In this document: piece after piece, positions 1-5,949 of the stretch
Layout: the number at the start of each line of letters is the position of its first letter
Numbering within the stretch: the stretch's first letter is position 1
Assembly: GCA_900556185.1 (NCBI GenBank)
Contig: USNN01000055.1
Location: forward strand, 1 to 5,949
Direction: 5' to 3'
Origin: an uncultured Eubacteriales bacterium
GTDB lineage: Bacteria; Bacillota; Clostridia; Christensenellales; UBA1242
Length of the DNA: 5,949 nt
Translations under genes and position numbers: made by a program
The notes under the pieces: generated by a model
What the model was told of the DNA's origin: nothing
Databases searched by the model: none
The model's input: the letters and a program-made list of their open reading frames with translations, nothing else

Positions 1-2033
1 TAGCCACAAAAGTTACAATCAAAAAACCTACTACAGTAGAACAAATAGAAAAGTATTTAGCAAGTGGACTTATTGCTGGCGTTGGTCCAGTTACTGCCAA
101 TAATATTGTAAAGACTTTTGGTGTGGATACTTTAAATATTATTGAAACAAACCCAGCTGAATTATCTAAAGTTAGAGGTGTTAGTTTAGAAAAGGCTCGG
201 TTAATTGCCCTAAGATATAACGATATTAGAAAACTGCAAGATGCGGTTATGTTTTTGCAAAACTATGATGTAAGCATAAATATGGCGGTTAAAATTTATG
301 ATAAATATAAAAATGGCACCGAAGCAATAATTTCTAAAAACCCATATAAAATGGTAGAAGACATAGACGGCATTGGTTTCAAAACGGCAGATAAAATTGC
401 AATTAAAATGGGTATAGACCCAGATAGCACATTTAGAATGAGAGCTGGCATAATTTATATTTTAAATGAAATTACTATGAAGACTGGAAGCACTTTAGTA
501 GACTCTAGCATATTGAATAAAAGCGTGTTTGATTTACTTGGTATATCTAGTGAAAACAAAAGCGATGCGTTTGAGCAAGTTGTTGCAAATCTTATTATAG
601 ATGGCTATATAAAAGAATATATTCAAGACCAAGAAGTGTATTATAGTTTATCCAAGTATTATAATATGGAAAGGGCGATTGCTGGAAAACTGGCAAAACT
701 GATGCTAACAAAGGCGTCATATATGCCAGATATTTCATACTACTTAGCGGAATATGAAAAGCAAGCGAAAATAGAATTACATCAAAGCCAAAAAGACGCA
801 ATAATAACGGCGGTTAGTGAACCTGTGAGTATTATAACTGGTGGTCCGGGAACAGGTAAAACAACCATAATTCGGGCTATTAATAACATATTAAAAGCGA
901 TGGGGCACACAACACTGCTTCTTGCACCAACAGGAAGGGCAAGTAAAAGATTAAGCGATGCAACAGGCGAAGACGCAAAAACCATTCACCGGGCATTAGA
1001 TATAAACTTTAAAGGCAAAGAGTTTGATTCTGCGTTTGACACCAAAACCGAATTAGAAGCCGATGCAATTATTATTGATGAGTGCAGTATGGTAGATTCA
1101 TTCGTTATGAGTAACATTACAAACGCATTAAGTATTGGAATGAGATTAATATTAGTCGGTGATAAAGACCAATTACCAAGCGTTGGGGCAGGAAATATTT
1201 TAGGTGATTTAATTGAACTAGATATGGTTCCGGTGGTGTCACTAACGCAAATATTCAGACAAGCCACCGAAAGTAATATAGTAGTAAACGCCCACAAAAT
1301 TAATAACGGCGAAAAACTAGAAATATCTAAAACGGGTGACTTTTTTATAATGAATAAAGAAACGCCAGAGCAAAATAAAAACTTAATTGTAGATTTGGTG
1401 CAAAATAGGTTGCCAAAGTTTTTAAATATAGACCCATCGCAAGTGCAAGTTTTGTCGGCATTAAAGTCGGGTGAACTTGGTGTAGAAAACTTAAATTCAT
1501 CACTTCAGGCGGTTTTAAACCCTAAAAACAATAATAAGCCAGAAATTACTGTAGGTGAAAAATTATTTAGAGTGGGCGATAGGGTGATGCAAACTGTTAA
1601 TAACTACGATAAAGAGTGGGTTAAAAATGGACTTAGTGGTCAAGGTGTGTTTAATGGCGACATAGGGTATATTGAAGAAATTTTCCCAAACTCATACGAA
1701 ACCACGATTTTATTTGAAGACGGCAGGCGTTGTCAGTATTCTATGGTGGATCTAGACGAATTAATTTTATCGTATGCAATAACCATACACAAAAGTCAAG
1801 GTAGTGAGTTCGATGCGGTGGTTATTCCGGTAGTTGGCGGTAACCCAATGATGATGACAAGAAATCTATTGTATACAGCCGTAACAAGGGCTAAAAAAAT
1901 GGTTGTGTTAGTTGGGTCAGAAAAAAACATCGCATTTATGATACACAATAATTATTCAGTTCAACGAAAAACACTACTTAAGGAACTATTTAAAGAACAA
2001 TATGCCAAATTATCGGCTATCGGGCTAGACTAA
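1..2033 (+). CDS. recD2: RecD2-family 5'-3' DNA helicase, 5' end missing
   Basis: ATP-dependent superfamily 1B DNA helicase of the RecD2 (RecD/TraA) type, which in Bacillota works without RecBC in DNA repair and fork maintenance; that role is family knowledge. The frame is open to the left edge (first full codon at 3). The residues before the GTG at 123 already match the family (GLIAGVGPVTANNIVKTFG, 66-122), so that GTG is internal. About 676 codons are visible; RecD2 proteins usually have 715-820, so roughly the first 50-140 residues (N-terminal OB-like region) are missing. Helix-hairpin-helix repeats follow, including VEDIDGIGFKTADKIA (354-401). Walker A is GGPGTGKTT (840-866), Walker B IIIDECSM (1068-1091), and LVGDKDQLPSVGAG lies at 1152-1193. 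The C-terminal UvrD-like motifs are ITIHKSQG (1779-1802) and YTAVTRAKK (1872-1898). All helicase motifs look intact. It ends with TAA just before a hairpin terminator. The product call is secure; only the start is unknown. Confidence 0.96.
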   Translation, partial: ATKVTIKKPTTVEQIEKYLASGLIAGVGPVTANNIVKTFGVDTLNIIETNPAELSKVRGVSLEKARLIALRYNDIRKLQDAVMFLQNYDVSINMAVKIYDKYKNGTEAIISKNPYKMVEDIDGIGFKTADKIAIKMGIDPDSTFRMRAGIIYILNEITMKTGSTLVDSSILNKSVFDLLGISSENKSDAFEQVVANLIIDGYIKEYIQDQEVYYSLSKYYNMERAIAGKLAKLMLTKASYMPDISYYLAEYEKQAKIELHQSQKDAIITAVSEPVSIITGGPGTGKTTIIRAINNILKAMGHTTLLLAPTGRASKRLSDATGEDAKTIHRALDINFKGKEFDSAFDTKTELEADAIIIDECSMVDSFVMSNITNALSIGMRLILVGDKDQLPSVGAGNILGDLIELDMVPVVSLTQIFRQATESNIVVNAHKINNGEKLEISKTGDFFIMNKETPEQNKNLIVDLVQNRLPKFLNIDPSQVQVLSALKSGELGVENLNSSLQAVLNPKNNNKPEITVGEKLFRVGDRVMQTVNNYDKEWVKNGLSGQGVFNGDIGYIEEIFPNSYETTILFEDGRRCQYSMVDLDELILSYAITIHKSQGSEFDAVVIPVVGGNPMMMTRNLLYTAVTRAKKMVVLVGSEKNIAFMIHNNYSVQRKTLLKELFKEQYAKLSAIGLD

Positions 2034-2063
2034 GTATAAAAAACAAATTTACCCCCATACTAT
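2034..2063 (+). promoter_or_regulatory. Candidate sigma-E-like promoter of the spoIID-like gene
   Basis: CATACTAT at 2056-2063 matches seven of eight positions of the -10 element CATACAAT known for the Bacillus subtilis mother-cell factor sigma-E. Fifteen bases upstream, GTATAAA (2034-2040) partly matches the sigma-E -35 element, keeping its ATA core. In B. subtilis spoIID is a sigma-E gene, so the match fits the product. A start about 7 bases downstream, near 2070, would leave a leader of about 18 bases. The motif overlaps a hairpin arm, whose pairing constrains part of its sequence, and the -35 is poor, so a chance match is quite possible. No good sigma-A promoter was seen in this gap. Confidence 0.3.
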
Positions 2064-2087
2064 TAAAAAAGGTATGGGGGTATTATT
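2050..2087 (+). terminator. Rho-independent terminator of recD2
   Basis: A perfect 11-bp inverted repeat (2050-2060 with 2072-2082; arm ACCCCCATAC) encloses an 11-base A-rich loop and is followed by the T-rich run TTATTTT. It begins 16 bases after the recD2 stop codon. The tail is short and interrupted by an A, so termination may be incomplete. The flank on the other strand is also T-rich (complement of AAAAAAC at 2038-2044), so the hairpin could work from both sides, although no minus-strand gene needs it here. The right arm overlaps the ribosome binding site of the next gene. Confidence 0.8.
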
Positions 2088-2090
2088 TTG
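2072..2090 (+). promoter_or_regulatory. Ribosome binding site and TTG start inside the hairpin's right arm
   Basis: The G-rich stretch GGGGG (2076-2080) lies 7 bases before the TTG at 2088-2090 and is the only Shine-Dalgarno-like sequence at a suitable distance; AAAGG at 2068-2072 is about 15 bases away. These G residues form the right arm of the terminator stem. On a transcript containing the left arm the site would therefore be paired and hidden. GGGGG is not the ideal AGGAGG core. Confidence 0.45.
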
Positions 2091-3041
2091 CAAAAGTTTA
2101 AAAATATAGTTTGTGTTTTACTTGTAGGAATACTTAGTTGTTTTGTTTTTGTTGGGTGTAATGAAAATAAAACAAAAATAGAACTACCAGAAAATATAAA
2201 TTTATCTAGCGAAACATCGGCACCGCTACTAAAGGTGTACGACGTTAACACAAAAACAATAGAGAGTATGGAACTAGAAGAATATGTTAAAGGCGTTCTT
2301 GCTGGCGAAATATATAATGATTGGTCAATTGAAGCAATAAAAGCCCAAGCGATTTTAGCGAGAACTTACACATTGTATTTTCTAAAAAATCAAAAAAGCA
2401 AATATGAAGGGGCGGATATTAGTAACGATGTAACCGAAGCCCAAGCATATGATAAATCTAAAATAAATGAAAACATAGAGCGGGCTGTTAACGAAACGCA
2501 AGGCAAGGTAATTGTTTCTGATGGTGAACTTATAGAGGCGTGGTTCCATTCTAACAGCGGTGGCATTACAACTACTGCCAAGGCAGGGCTAAACTATTTA
2601 GGTGAAGAAAATTATACAAAAAGCGTGGCTTCACCAGAAACGGCTGAAAACAGTAAAGACTTTAATTGGTCGGTAACTTTAACCAAGTCGGAAATATTGT
2701 CAGCATTGCGTAAAATGGGCGTAACTGTAAACAATATAAACAGTTTCAGAATAGGTGAAAAAGATGAAAGTGGCCGGGCGTCTACCATAATAATTGGCGA
2801 CAGCGAAGTTTCGGCTAATACACTAAGACTAAATATTGGTGGCACAAAACTAAAATCCACACTTATAAATGATATTGTTGTATCTAAAAATAGTGTTACA
2901 ATTAGTGGCAAAGGTTATGGTCATGGCGTTGGGCTTAGCCAGTGGGGTGCTAAAGTTTTAGCCGAACAAGGCAAATCACACACCGAAATAATAGATTACT
3001 ACTTTAAAAACATAAAAATAACCAACGCAGAATATAATTAA
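2088..3041 (+). CDS. SpoIID/LytB-domain peptidoglycan lytic enzyme, membrane-attached
   Basis: 317-residue exported protein of the SpoIID/LytB family; SpoIID is a lytic transglycosylase that trims peptidoglycan during engulfment in sporulation. Residues 1-24 are a signal: QKFK at residues 2-5, a hydrophobic core, then FVGC. Cys24 could be a lipidation site, although Phe at -3 is atypical; otherwise the segment is a membrane anchor as in SpoIID. Family motifs are EEYVKGVLAGEI (64-75), with Glu74 at the position of the catalytic glutamate, the helix W79-SIEAIKAQAILARTY (to 94), FHSNSGG (153-159), and GYGHGVGLSQWGA (276-288). All cysteines lie at or before residue 24. TTG 2088 is chosen because it keeps the charged start of the signal; the first in-frame ATG is residue 61, after the signal. 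The gene lies 54 bases after recD2 and ends at a two-way terminator. Family is sure; sporulation SpoIID versus a vegetative paralogue is undecided, so no symbol is given. Confidence 0.9.
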   Translation: MQKFKNIVCVLLVGILSCFVFVGCNENKTKIELPENINLSSETSAPLLKVYDVNTKTIESMELEEYVKGVLAGEIYNDWSIEAIKAQAILARTYTLYFLKNQKSKYEGADISNDVTEAQAYDKSKINENIERAVNETQGKVIVSDGELIEAWFHSNSGGITTTAKAGLNYLGEENYTKSVASPETAENSKDFNWSVTLTKSEILSALRKMGVTVNNINSFRIGEKDESGRASTIIIGDSEVSANTLRLNIGGTKLKSTLINDIVVSKNSVTISGKGYGHGVGLSQWGAKVLAEQGKSHTEIIDYYFKNIKITNAEYN

Positions 3042-3048
3042 AAATAAA

Positions 3049-3080
3049 ACCACGGTAGAATTACTACCGTGGTAATTTTT
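3049..3080. terminator. Bidirectional terminator between convergent genes
   Basis: A perfect 10-bp stem (ACCACGGTAG at 3049-3058 with 3064-3073) encloses the five-base loop AATTA. On the + strand it is followed by AATTTTTATTTT. On the - strand it is followed by the complement of AAAATAAAA, again T-rich. It can therefore end the spoIID-like transcript from the left and the tex-acpS transcript from the right. The acpS stop codon (3079-3081) lies inside the plus-strand T-run. Confidence 0.88.
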
Positions 3081-3444
3081 ATTTTAAATTGCAAATGGCT
3101 ATAGAATATTCGCCACCATGCGAAATTGATATATCTATGCTAGAATAGTTGTATTTTTTTAATAGTTTTAAAACAGGCTCGTTTAAAAGAATATATGGAG
3201 CGTTGTTTTCTTTATGTTCAACTACCACATCTTTTAAACTTATTTCAGAACCAATGCCAATTTCTAATGCTTTCAAAAAAGCTTCTTTAGCGGCGAAGAT
3301 GCCAGCAATGGTTTGCTCTTTTCTAACCGATTTATGGCGAATATACTTTATTTCTTCAATAGAATAATATTTATCCAAAAACCGCTCTAGGTTAGATACT
3401 TGTTTTACTTGTGCTATTTCAACTATGTCTATTCCAACATTCAT
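3079..3444 (-). CDS. acpS: Holo-[acyl-carrier-protein] synthase
   Basis: 121-residue cytoplasmic 4'-phosphopantetheinyl transferase. It moves the phosphopantetheine arm of coenzyme A to the conserved serine of apo-ACP, which makes ACP active for fatty acid synthesis. Length is normal for the AcpS group (about 115-130). The N-terminal metal-binding motif GIDIVEI (4-10) carries Asp6; FAAKEAFLKAL (50-60) carries Glu54, the second magnesium ligand; the C-terminal ISHGGEYSIAI (107-117) matches the family SH-x-x-x-Y-A motif. Nothing essential is missing. The ATG at 3444 shares its A with the TAA of tex (TAATG) and has AAGAGG 10 bases upstream, inside tex. No separate promoter was seen, so expression probably depends on the tex transcript and on translational coupling. 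Transcription should end at the hairpin just beyond its stop. Confidence 0.96.
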   Translation of the reverse strand: MNVGIDIVEIAQVKQVSNLERFLDKYYSIEEIKYIRHKSVRKEQTIAGIFAAKEAFLKALEIGIGSEISLKDVVVEHKENNAPYILLNEPVLKLLKKYNYSSIDISISHGGEYSIAICNLK

Positions 3445-3460
3445 TAAGCGATTTCCTCTT
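3442..3460 (-). promoter_or_regulatory. tex/acpS TAATG overlap with internal Shine-Dalgarno site
   Basis: Read on the minus strand, AAGAGG (3455-3460) lies in the last codons of tex, followed by 10 bases and then TAATG, where the tex stop and the acpS start share one base (3444). This layout allows ribosomes finishing tex to restart on acpS, and it fixes the acpS start. Confidence 0.8.
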
Positions 3461-5621
3461 CACTAATATTTTTCATAGATAAACTAATCTTGTTTTTAAC
3501 AAGGTCTACGCCAATAACTTTAACTTTAACAATTTGACCAACAGATAATTCTTCGCTTGGGTGTTTTATATATCTTTCGCAAATTTCAGAAATATGAACC
3601 AAGCCGTCTTGGTGTACGCCTATATCCACAAATGCACCAAAGTCTATAACGTTTCTAACTGTTCCTGTTAAAACCATACCAACCTTTAGGTCTTCAATAC
3701 TCATAAGGTCACTTCTTAAAATTGGAGCAGGCAAACTATCACGAATATCTCTACCAGGTTTAATTATTTCTTTAATAATATCTTCTAGAGTAGGTACACC
3801 AACGCCAATTTCTTCAGCGGTTTTGTTTTTGCCATATTCTTCAACTAGCATAGGCAAGTTGCTAATGGTTTTATTTTTAACACTTTCATCGTTTAAGTTA
3901 AATAGTTTTAATAATTTTTCAGTAGAATCATAACTTTCTGGGTGAACACCAGTGTTATCCAAAATGTTTTCACCATTTGGTATTCGCAAGAAACCTGCAC
4001 ATTGCTCAAATGCTTTAGCGCCTAGTTTAGATACTTTTAACAACTCTTTTCGGTTTTTAAATGCACCATTTTCGTCACGATATTTAACAATGTTTTTCGC
4101 AATGCCGTTATTTAGTCCAGAAATTTTAGCAAGCAAACTTGGGCTTGCGGTATTAAGGTCTGCACCAACACTATTAACACAGTCTTCAACAACGCCGTCT
4201 AGCACTTCAGTTAGTCTTGCTTGTGGCATATCATGCTGATATTGCCCAACACCAATACTTTTAACATCAATTTTAATAAGCTCTGCTAGTGGGTCTTGTA
4301 ATCTTCTTGCAATAGAAACTGCACTACGCAAAGAAACATCGTAATCAGGAAATTCTTCGGCACCAAGTTTGCTTGCACTATACACAGAAGCCCCCGCTTC
4401 ACTTACTACCATATAGTTTACATTTAAGTTATATTTTTTTATAAGGTTAGCAACAAAAATTTCACTTTCTTTGCTTGCGGTTCCATTACCTATAGAAATG
4501 GTGTTCACATGGTGCTTTTTAATTAAGCCAAGCACAACAACTTCGGCTTCGTCAATTTTGTTGTGTGGTGGGGTAGGGTAAATTACTCCTTTATCGAGTA
4601 CTGTGCCAAATTCGTTTATAACTGCAAGTTTGCAACCTGTTCTATATGCTGGGTCTAGTCCTAAAATAACTTTACCCTTTAAAGGTGGTTGCATAAGAAG
4701 TGGCTTTAAATTCACTTGGAACATTTTAATTGCTTGTTCGTCCGCCATTTCGGTTAGGTTGTTTCTAATTTCTCTTTCCAAACTTGGCATTAAAAGCCTA
4801 TCAAAACTATCTGGTATAATTGTATTTGTAAGCAAATCTTTAAATATGCTTTCACCTTTAACAAAGAATTTAATTAAAATGTTTAAGCATTTTTCTTCAT
4901 TAATTTTTAAACAAACTTTCAAGCAATCTTCGTTTTCACCACGGTTAATTGCTAAAATTCGGTGGCTAGGGAGTTGCTTTATTGGTTCTGTGTAATTTGC
5001 ATACATATCGTATACTTTGTTCTTTTCGTTGGTTTCGTCTTTTAAACTTGTTTCAATTTCGGCGGTTTTATGCAAAAATTGTTTTAAAGACTTTCTTGTG
5101 TCGGCAGTATCAGAAATGGTTTCTGCAACAATATCACAAGCACCTTGAATGGCTTCTTCAACAGTAGTAACGCCTTTTTCTTCATTTATATATTCTTTAG
5201 CAACATCTTCAATAGTGCCATCTGTAATTTTTTGCTCTAATATAATTGTAGCAAATGGGGTAAGCCCCTTTGCCATAGCGATGGTTGCTCTTGTTTGTCG
5301 TTTTGGTTTAAATGGTCTATAAAGGTCTTCAACTTCGGCTAGAGTAACAGCATCATTAATTTGCTTTTCTAGTTCTGGGGTGAGTTTGTCTTGGTCAGAG
5401 ATGCCTTTAATAACTTCTTCCTTTCTTTTGTCTAGGTTTCTAAGATAATTTAACCTGTCGGCAAATTCTCTTAATTTTTGGTCGTCTATACCGCCAGTTA
5501 ATTCTTTACGATATCTGGCGATAAATGGAATGGTTGAACCTTCGTCTAGTAAGTTAATGATATTCTCGGCGTGAGGTTCAGTAACGCCGGTTTCTAAACT
5601 TAATATCTGTGCGTAATTCAT
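3444..5621 (-). CDS. tex: Tex-family transcription accessory / S1 RNA-binding protein
   Basis: 725-residue cytoplasmic Tex protein, the bacterial relative of eukaryotic Spt6. It binds nucleic acids and influences transcription; its exact job in Gram-positives is not settled. Length fits the family (about 715-785). An N-terminal helical region has the family motif GSTIPFIARYRKE (28-40) and VEDLYRPFKPKRQTRA (97-112). A YqgF/RNase H-like domain starts at GLDPAYRTGCKLAV (321-334). DVSLRSAVSIARRLQDPLAE (428-447) and KSIGVGQYQHD (454-464) are strongly family-specific. Helix-hairpin-helix motifs lie about 488-546, including NTASPSLLAKISGLN (490-504). A C-terminal S1 domain covers about 647-716 (GTVRNVIDFGAFVDIG; DGLVHISEI). 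The ATG at 5619-5621 has AGGAG (5627-5631) five bases upstream and a promoter just beyond. It is first in an operon with acpS. No disruption seen. Confidence 0.97.
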   Translation of the reverse strand: MNYAQILSLETGVTEPHAENIINLLDEGSTIPFIARYRKELTGGIDDQKLREFADRLNYLRNLDKRKEEVIKGISDQDKLTPELEKQINDAVTLAEVEDLYRPFKPKRQTRATIAMAKGLTPFATIILEQKITDGTIEDVAKEYINEEKGVTTVEEAIQGACDIVAETISDTADTRKSLKQFLHKTAEIETSLKDETNEKNKVYDMYANYTEPIKQLPSHRILAINRGENEDCLKVCLKINEEKCLNILIKFFVKGESIFKDLLTNTIIPDSFDRLLMPSLEREIRNNLTEMADEQAIKMFQVNLKPLLMQPPLKGKVILGLDPAYRTGCKLAVINEFGTVLDKGVIYPTPPHNKIDEAEVVVLGLIKKHHVNTISIGNGTASKESEIFVANLIKKYNLNVNYMVVSEAGASVYSASKLGAEEFPDYDVSLRSAVSIARRLQDPLAELIKIDVKSIGVGQYQHDMPQARLTEVLDGVVEDCVNSVGADLNTASPSLLAKISGLNNGIAKNIVKYRDENGAFKNRKELLKVSKLGAKAFEQCAGFLRIPNGENILDNTGVHPESYDSTEKLLKLFNLNDESVKNKTISNLPMLVEEYGKNKTAEEIGVGVPTLEDIIKEIIKPGRDIRDSLPAPILRSDLMSIEDLKVGMVLTGTVRNVIDFGAFVDIGVHQDGLVHISEICERYIKHPSEELSVGQIVKVKVIGVDLVKNKISLSMKNISEEEIA

Positions 5622-5652
5622 ATATGCTCCTAAAATTTGATTTACATTCTTT

Positions 5653-5682
5653 ATTATAACACGACCAACTCCCGAATGTAAA
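5653..5682 (-). promoter_or_regulatory. Sigma-A-type promoter of the tex-acpS operon
   Basis: On the minus strand, TTTACA (5677-5682, five of six with TTGACA) is followed by an 18-base spacer and a perfect TATAAT (5653-5658). A TG one base upstream of the -10 (TGTTATAAT) makes it an extended -10. The start should fall near 5646, giving a leader of about 25 bases that carries the AGGAG ribosome binding site. The leader is too short for a riboswitch or attenuator. Confidence 0.82.
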
Positions 5683-5724
5683 ATTATAAATTTAAAATAT
5701 TAAACAAAAGATAATTGGCGAAAG

Positions 5725-5754
5725 TTGACAAATAACTCATGGGTGTGCTACTCT
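5725..5754 (+). promoter_or_regulatory. Promoter of the partial right-end gene
   Basis: A perfect TTGACA (5725-5730) is followed by 18 bases and TACTCT (5749-5754), a weak -10 helped by an extended-10 TG (TGCTACTCT). The start would fall near 5761, so the Shine-Dalgarno AAGGAAG (5761-5767) would sit almost at the 5' end of the message. The strong -35 with a poor -10 may mean modest or activated expression. It points away from the tex promoter, with 42 AT-rich bases between the two -35 boxes and no clear operator. Confidence 0.6.
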
Positions 5755-5776
5755 AAACGAAAGGAAGTGTTTTGCA

Positions 5777-5949
5777 ATGAAATATGAAGATGAGTTTAAA
5801 CTAAGTGATGTTCATTGGGCTATATCCAAAAATATTGGAGTTTTGCATCCGTATATACTAATAAGAGAACACAACACAGTTTACGATATTCACCTAGACA
5901 AAATTATGCACTACCACGGAAGCGTTGAAGATGTGTTTAATCGCAGATT
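5777..5949 (+). CDS. Unrecognised protein, N-terminal 57 residues only
   Basis: An open frame from ATG 5777 runs off the right edge without a stop. AAGGAAG (5761-5767) is well placed upstream, and a promoter-like TTGACA precedes it. An in-frame stop (TGA, 5726-5728) with no ATG, GTG or TTG between it and 5777 supports this start. The visible part begins MKYEDEFKLSDVHWAISKN. It is soluble in character: no signal peptide or membrane segment, mixed charged and aromatic residues, and six histidines (13, 24, 32, 39, 45, 47) with HYH at 45-47. I do not recognise the family and give no function. Being divergent from tex, it has its own transcription unit. The upstream signals make a real gene likely. 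Confidence 0.72.
   Translation, partial: MKYEDEFKLSDVHWAISKNIGVLHPYILIREHNTVYDIHLDKIMHYHGSVEDVFNRR

Noticed and set aside
123..125. GTG at 123 as the recD2 start codon
   Set aside because: The frame is open upstream to the window edge, and its residues (66-122) match the conserved RecD2 N-terminal helix-hairpin-helix region, so this is an internal valine.
986..1297. 103-codon minus-strand open frame inside recD2
   Set aside because: It lies opposite the Walker B region of an intact helicase gene, has no recognisable motifs, and is best explained as a shadow of the coding strand.
1892..1925. A-runs of seven near the end of recD2 as possible programmed slippage sites
   Set aside because: The zero frame continues through conserved helicase sequence to a normal stop, no stimulating structure was seen, and A-runs are expected in AT-rich coding DNA.
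2063..2251. 62-codon minus-strand open frame across the start of the spoIID-like gene
   Set aside because: It is the reverse of the signal-peptide region and the terminator; it has no independent support.
4603..4995. 130-codon plus-strand open frame inside tex
   Set aside because: It is antisense to conserved Tex sequence including the start of the YqgF domain, with no family resemblance; it is a shadow frame, as are the others at 3149-3367, 3952-4239 and 4982-5167.
5683..5724. AT-rich patch between the divergent promoters as an operator or origin-like element
   Set aside because: It contains only short AT palindromes such as AAATTT, with no repeated or extended inverted motif; it is ordinary upstream AT-rich DNA.
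1..5949. Mobile element, CRISPR array, tRNA or defence system
   Set aside because: I saw no direct-repeat arrays, terminal inverted repeats, transposase or integrase motifs, or tRNA-like sequence; the complete genes are all common housekeeping families.

Overview
The window is an AT-rich, densely packed chromosomal segment carrying housekeeping genes. It has a RecD2-type helicase, a SpoIID-family peptidoglycan enzyme with an export signal, an AcpS of the short bacterial type and a full-length Tex. Shine-Dalgarno sites are clear and terminators are compact hairpins. Together these suggest a low-GC Gram-positive bacterium (Bacillota), most likely of the Clostridia. The species cannot be named from the sequence. 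The SpoIID-family protein hints at, but does not prove, an ability to sporulate.

Layout from left to right: (1) Bases 1-2033, + strand, hold the C-terminal ~676 codons of recD2. Its frame is open through the left edge, so the true start lies outside. (2) Bases 2034-2087 are a short gap filled by a strong hairpin. It looks like the recD2 terminator, but its right arm also supplies the only plausible Shine-Dalgarno sequence for the next gene. Its left arm and loop contain a sigma-E-like -10 motif. (3) Bases 2088-3041, + strand, encode a secreted, membrane-attached SpoIID/LytB-domain protein with a TTG start. (4) Bases 3042-3080 hold a hairpin usable as a terminator from both sides, between convergent genes. 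(5) Bases 3079-5621, - strand, hold a two-gene operon, tex followed by acpS, overlapping as TAATG. A near-consensus promoter lies just upstream of tex. (6) Bases 5622-5776 are a divergent intergenic region with two outward-facing promoters. (7) Bases 5777-5949, + strand, hold the first 57 codons of an unrecognised gene that runs off the right edge.

The genes do not form one pathway. RecD2 acts in DNA repair and replication-fork maintenance, the SpoIID-like protein cuts peptidoglycan outside the membrane, Tex acts on transcription and RNA, and AcpS activates acyl carrier protein for lipid synthesis. I see no mobile element, CRISPR array, tRNA, rRNA or phage gene, and no convincing new multi-gene system. 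The most interesting signal is the overlap of terminator, possible sporulation promoter and ribosome binding site at 2034-2090. It suggests a way for the SpoIID-like gene to be silent on read-through transcripts and translated from its own. This is a hypothesis built on short motifs.
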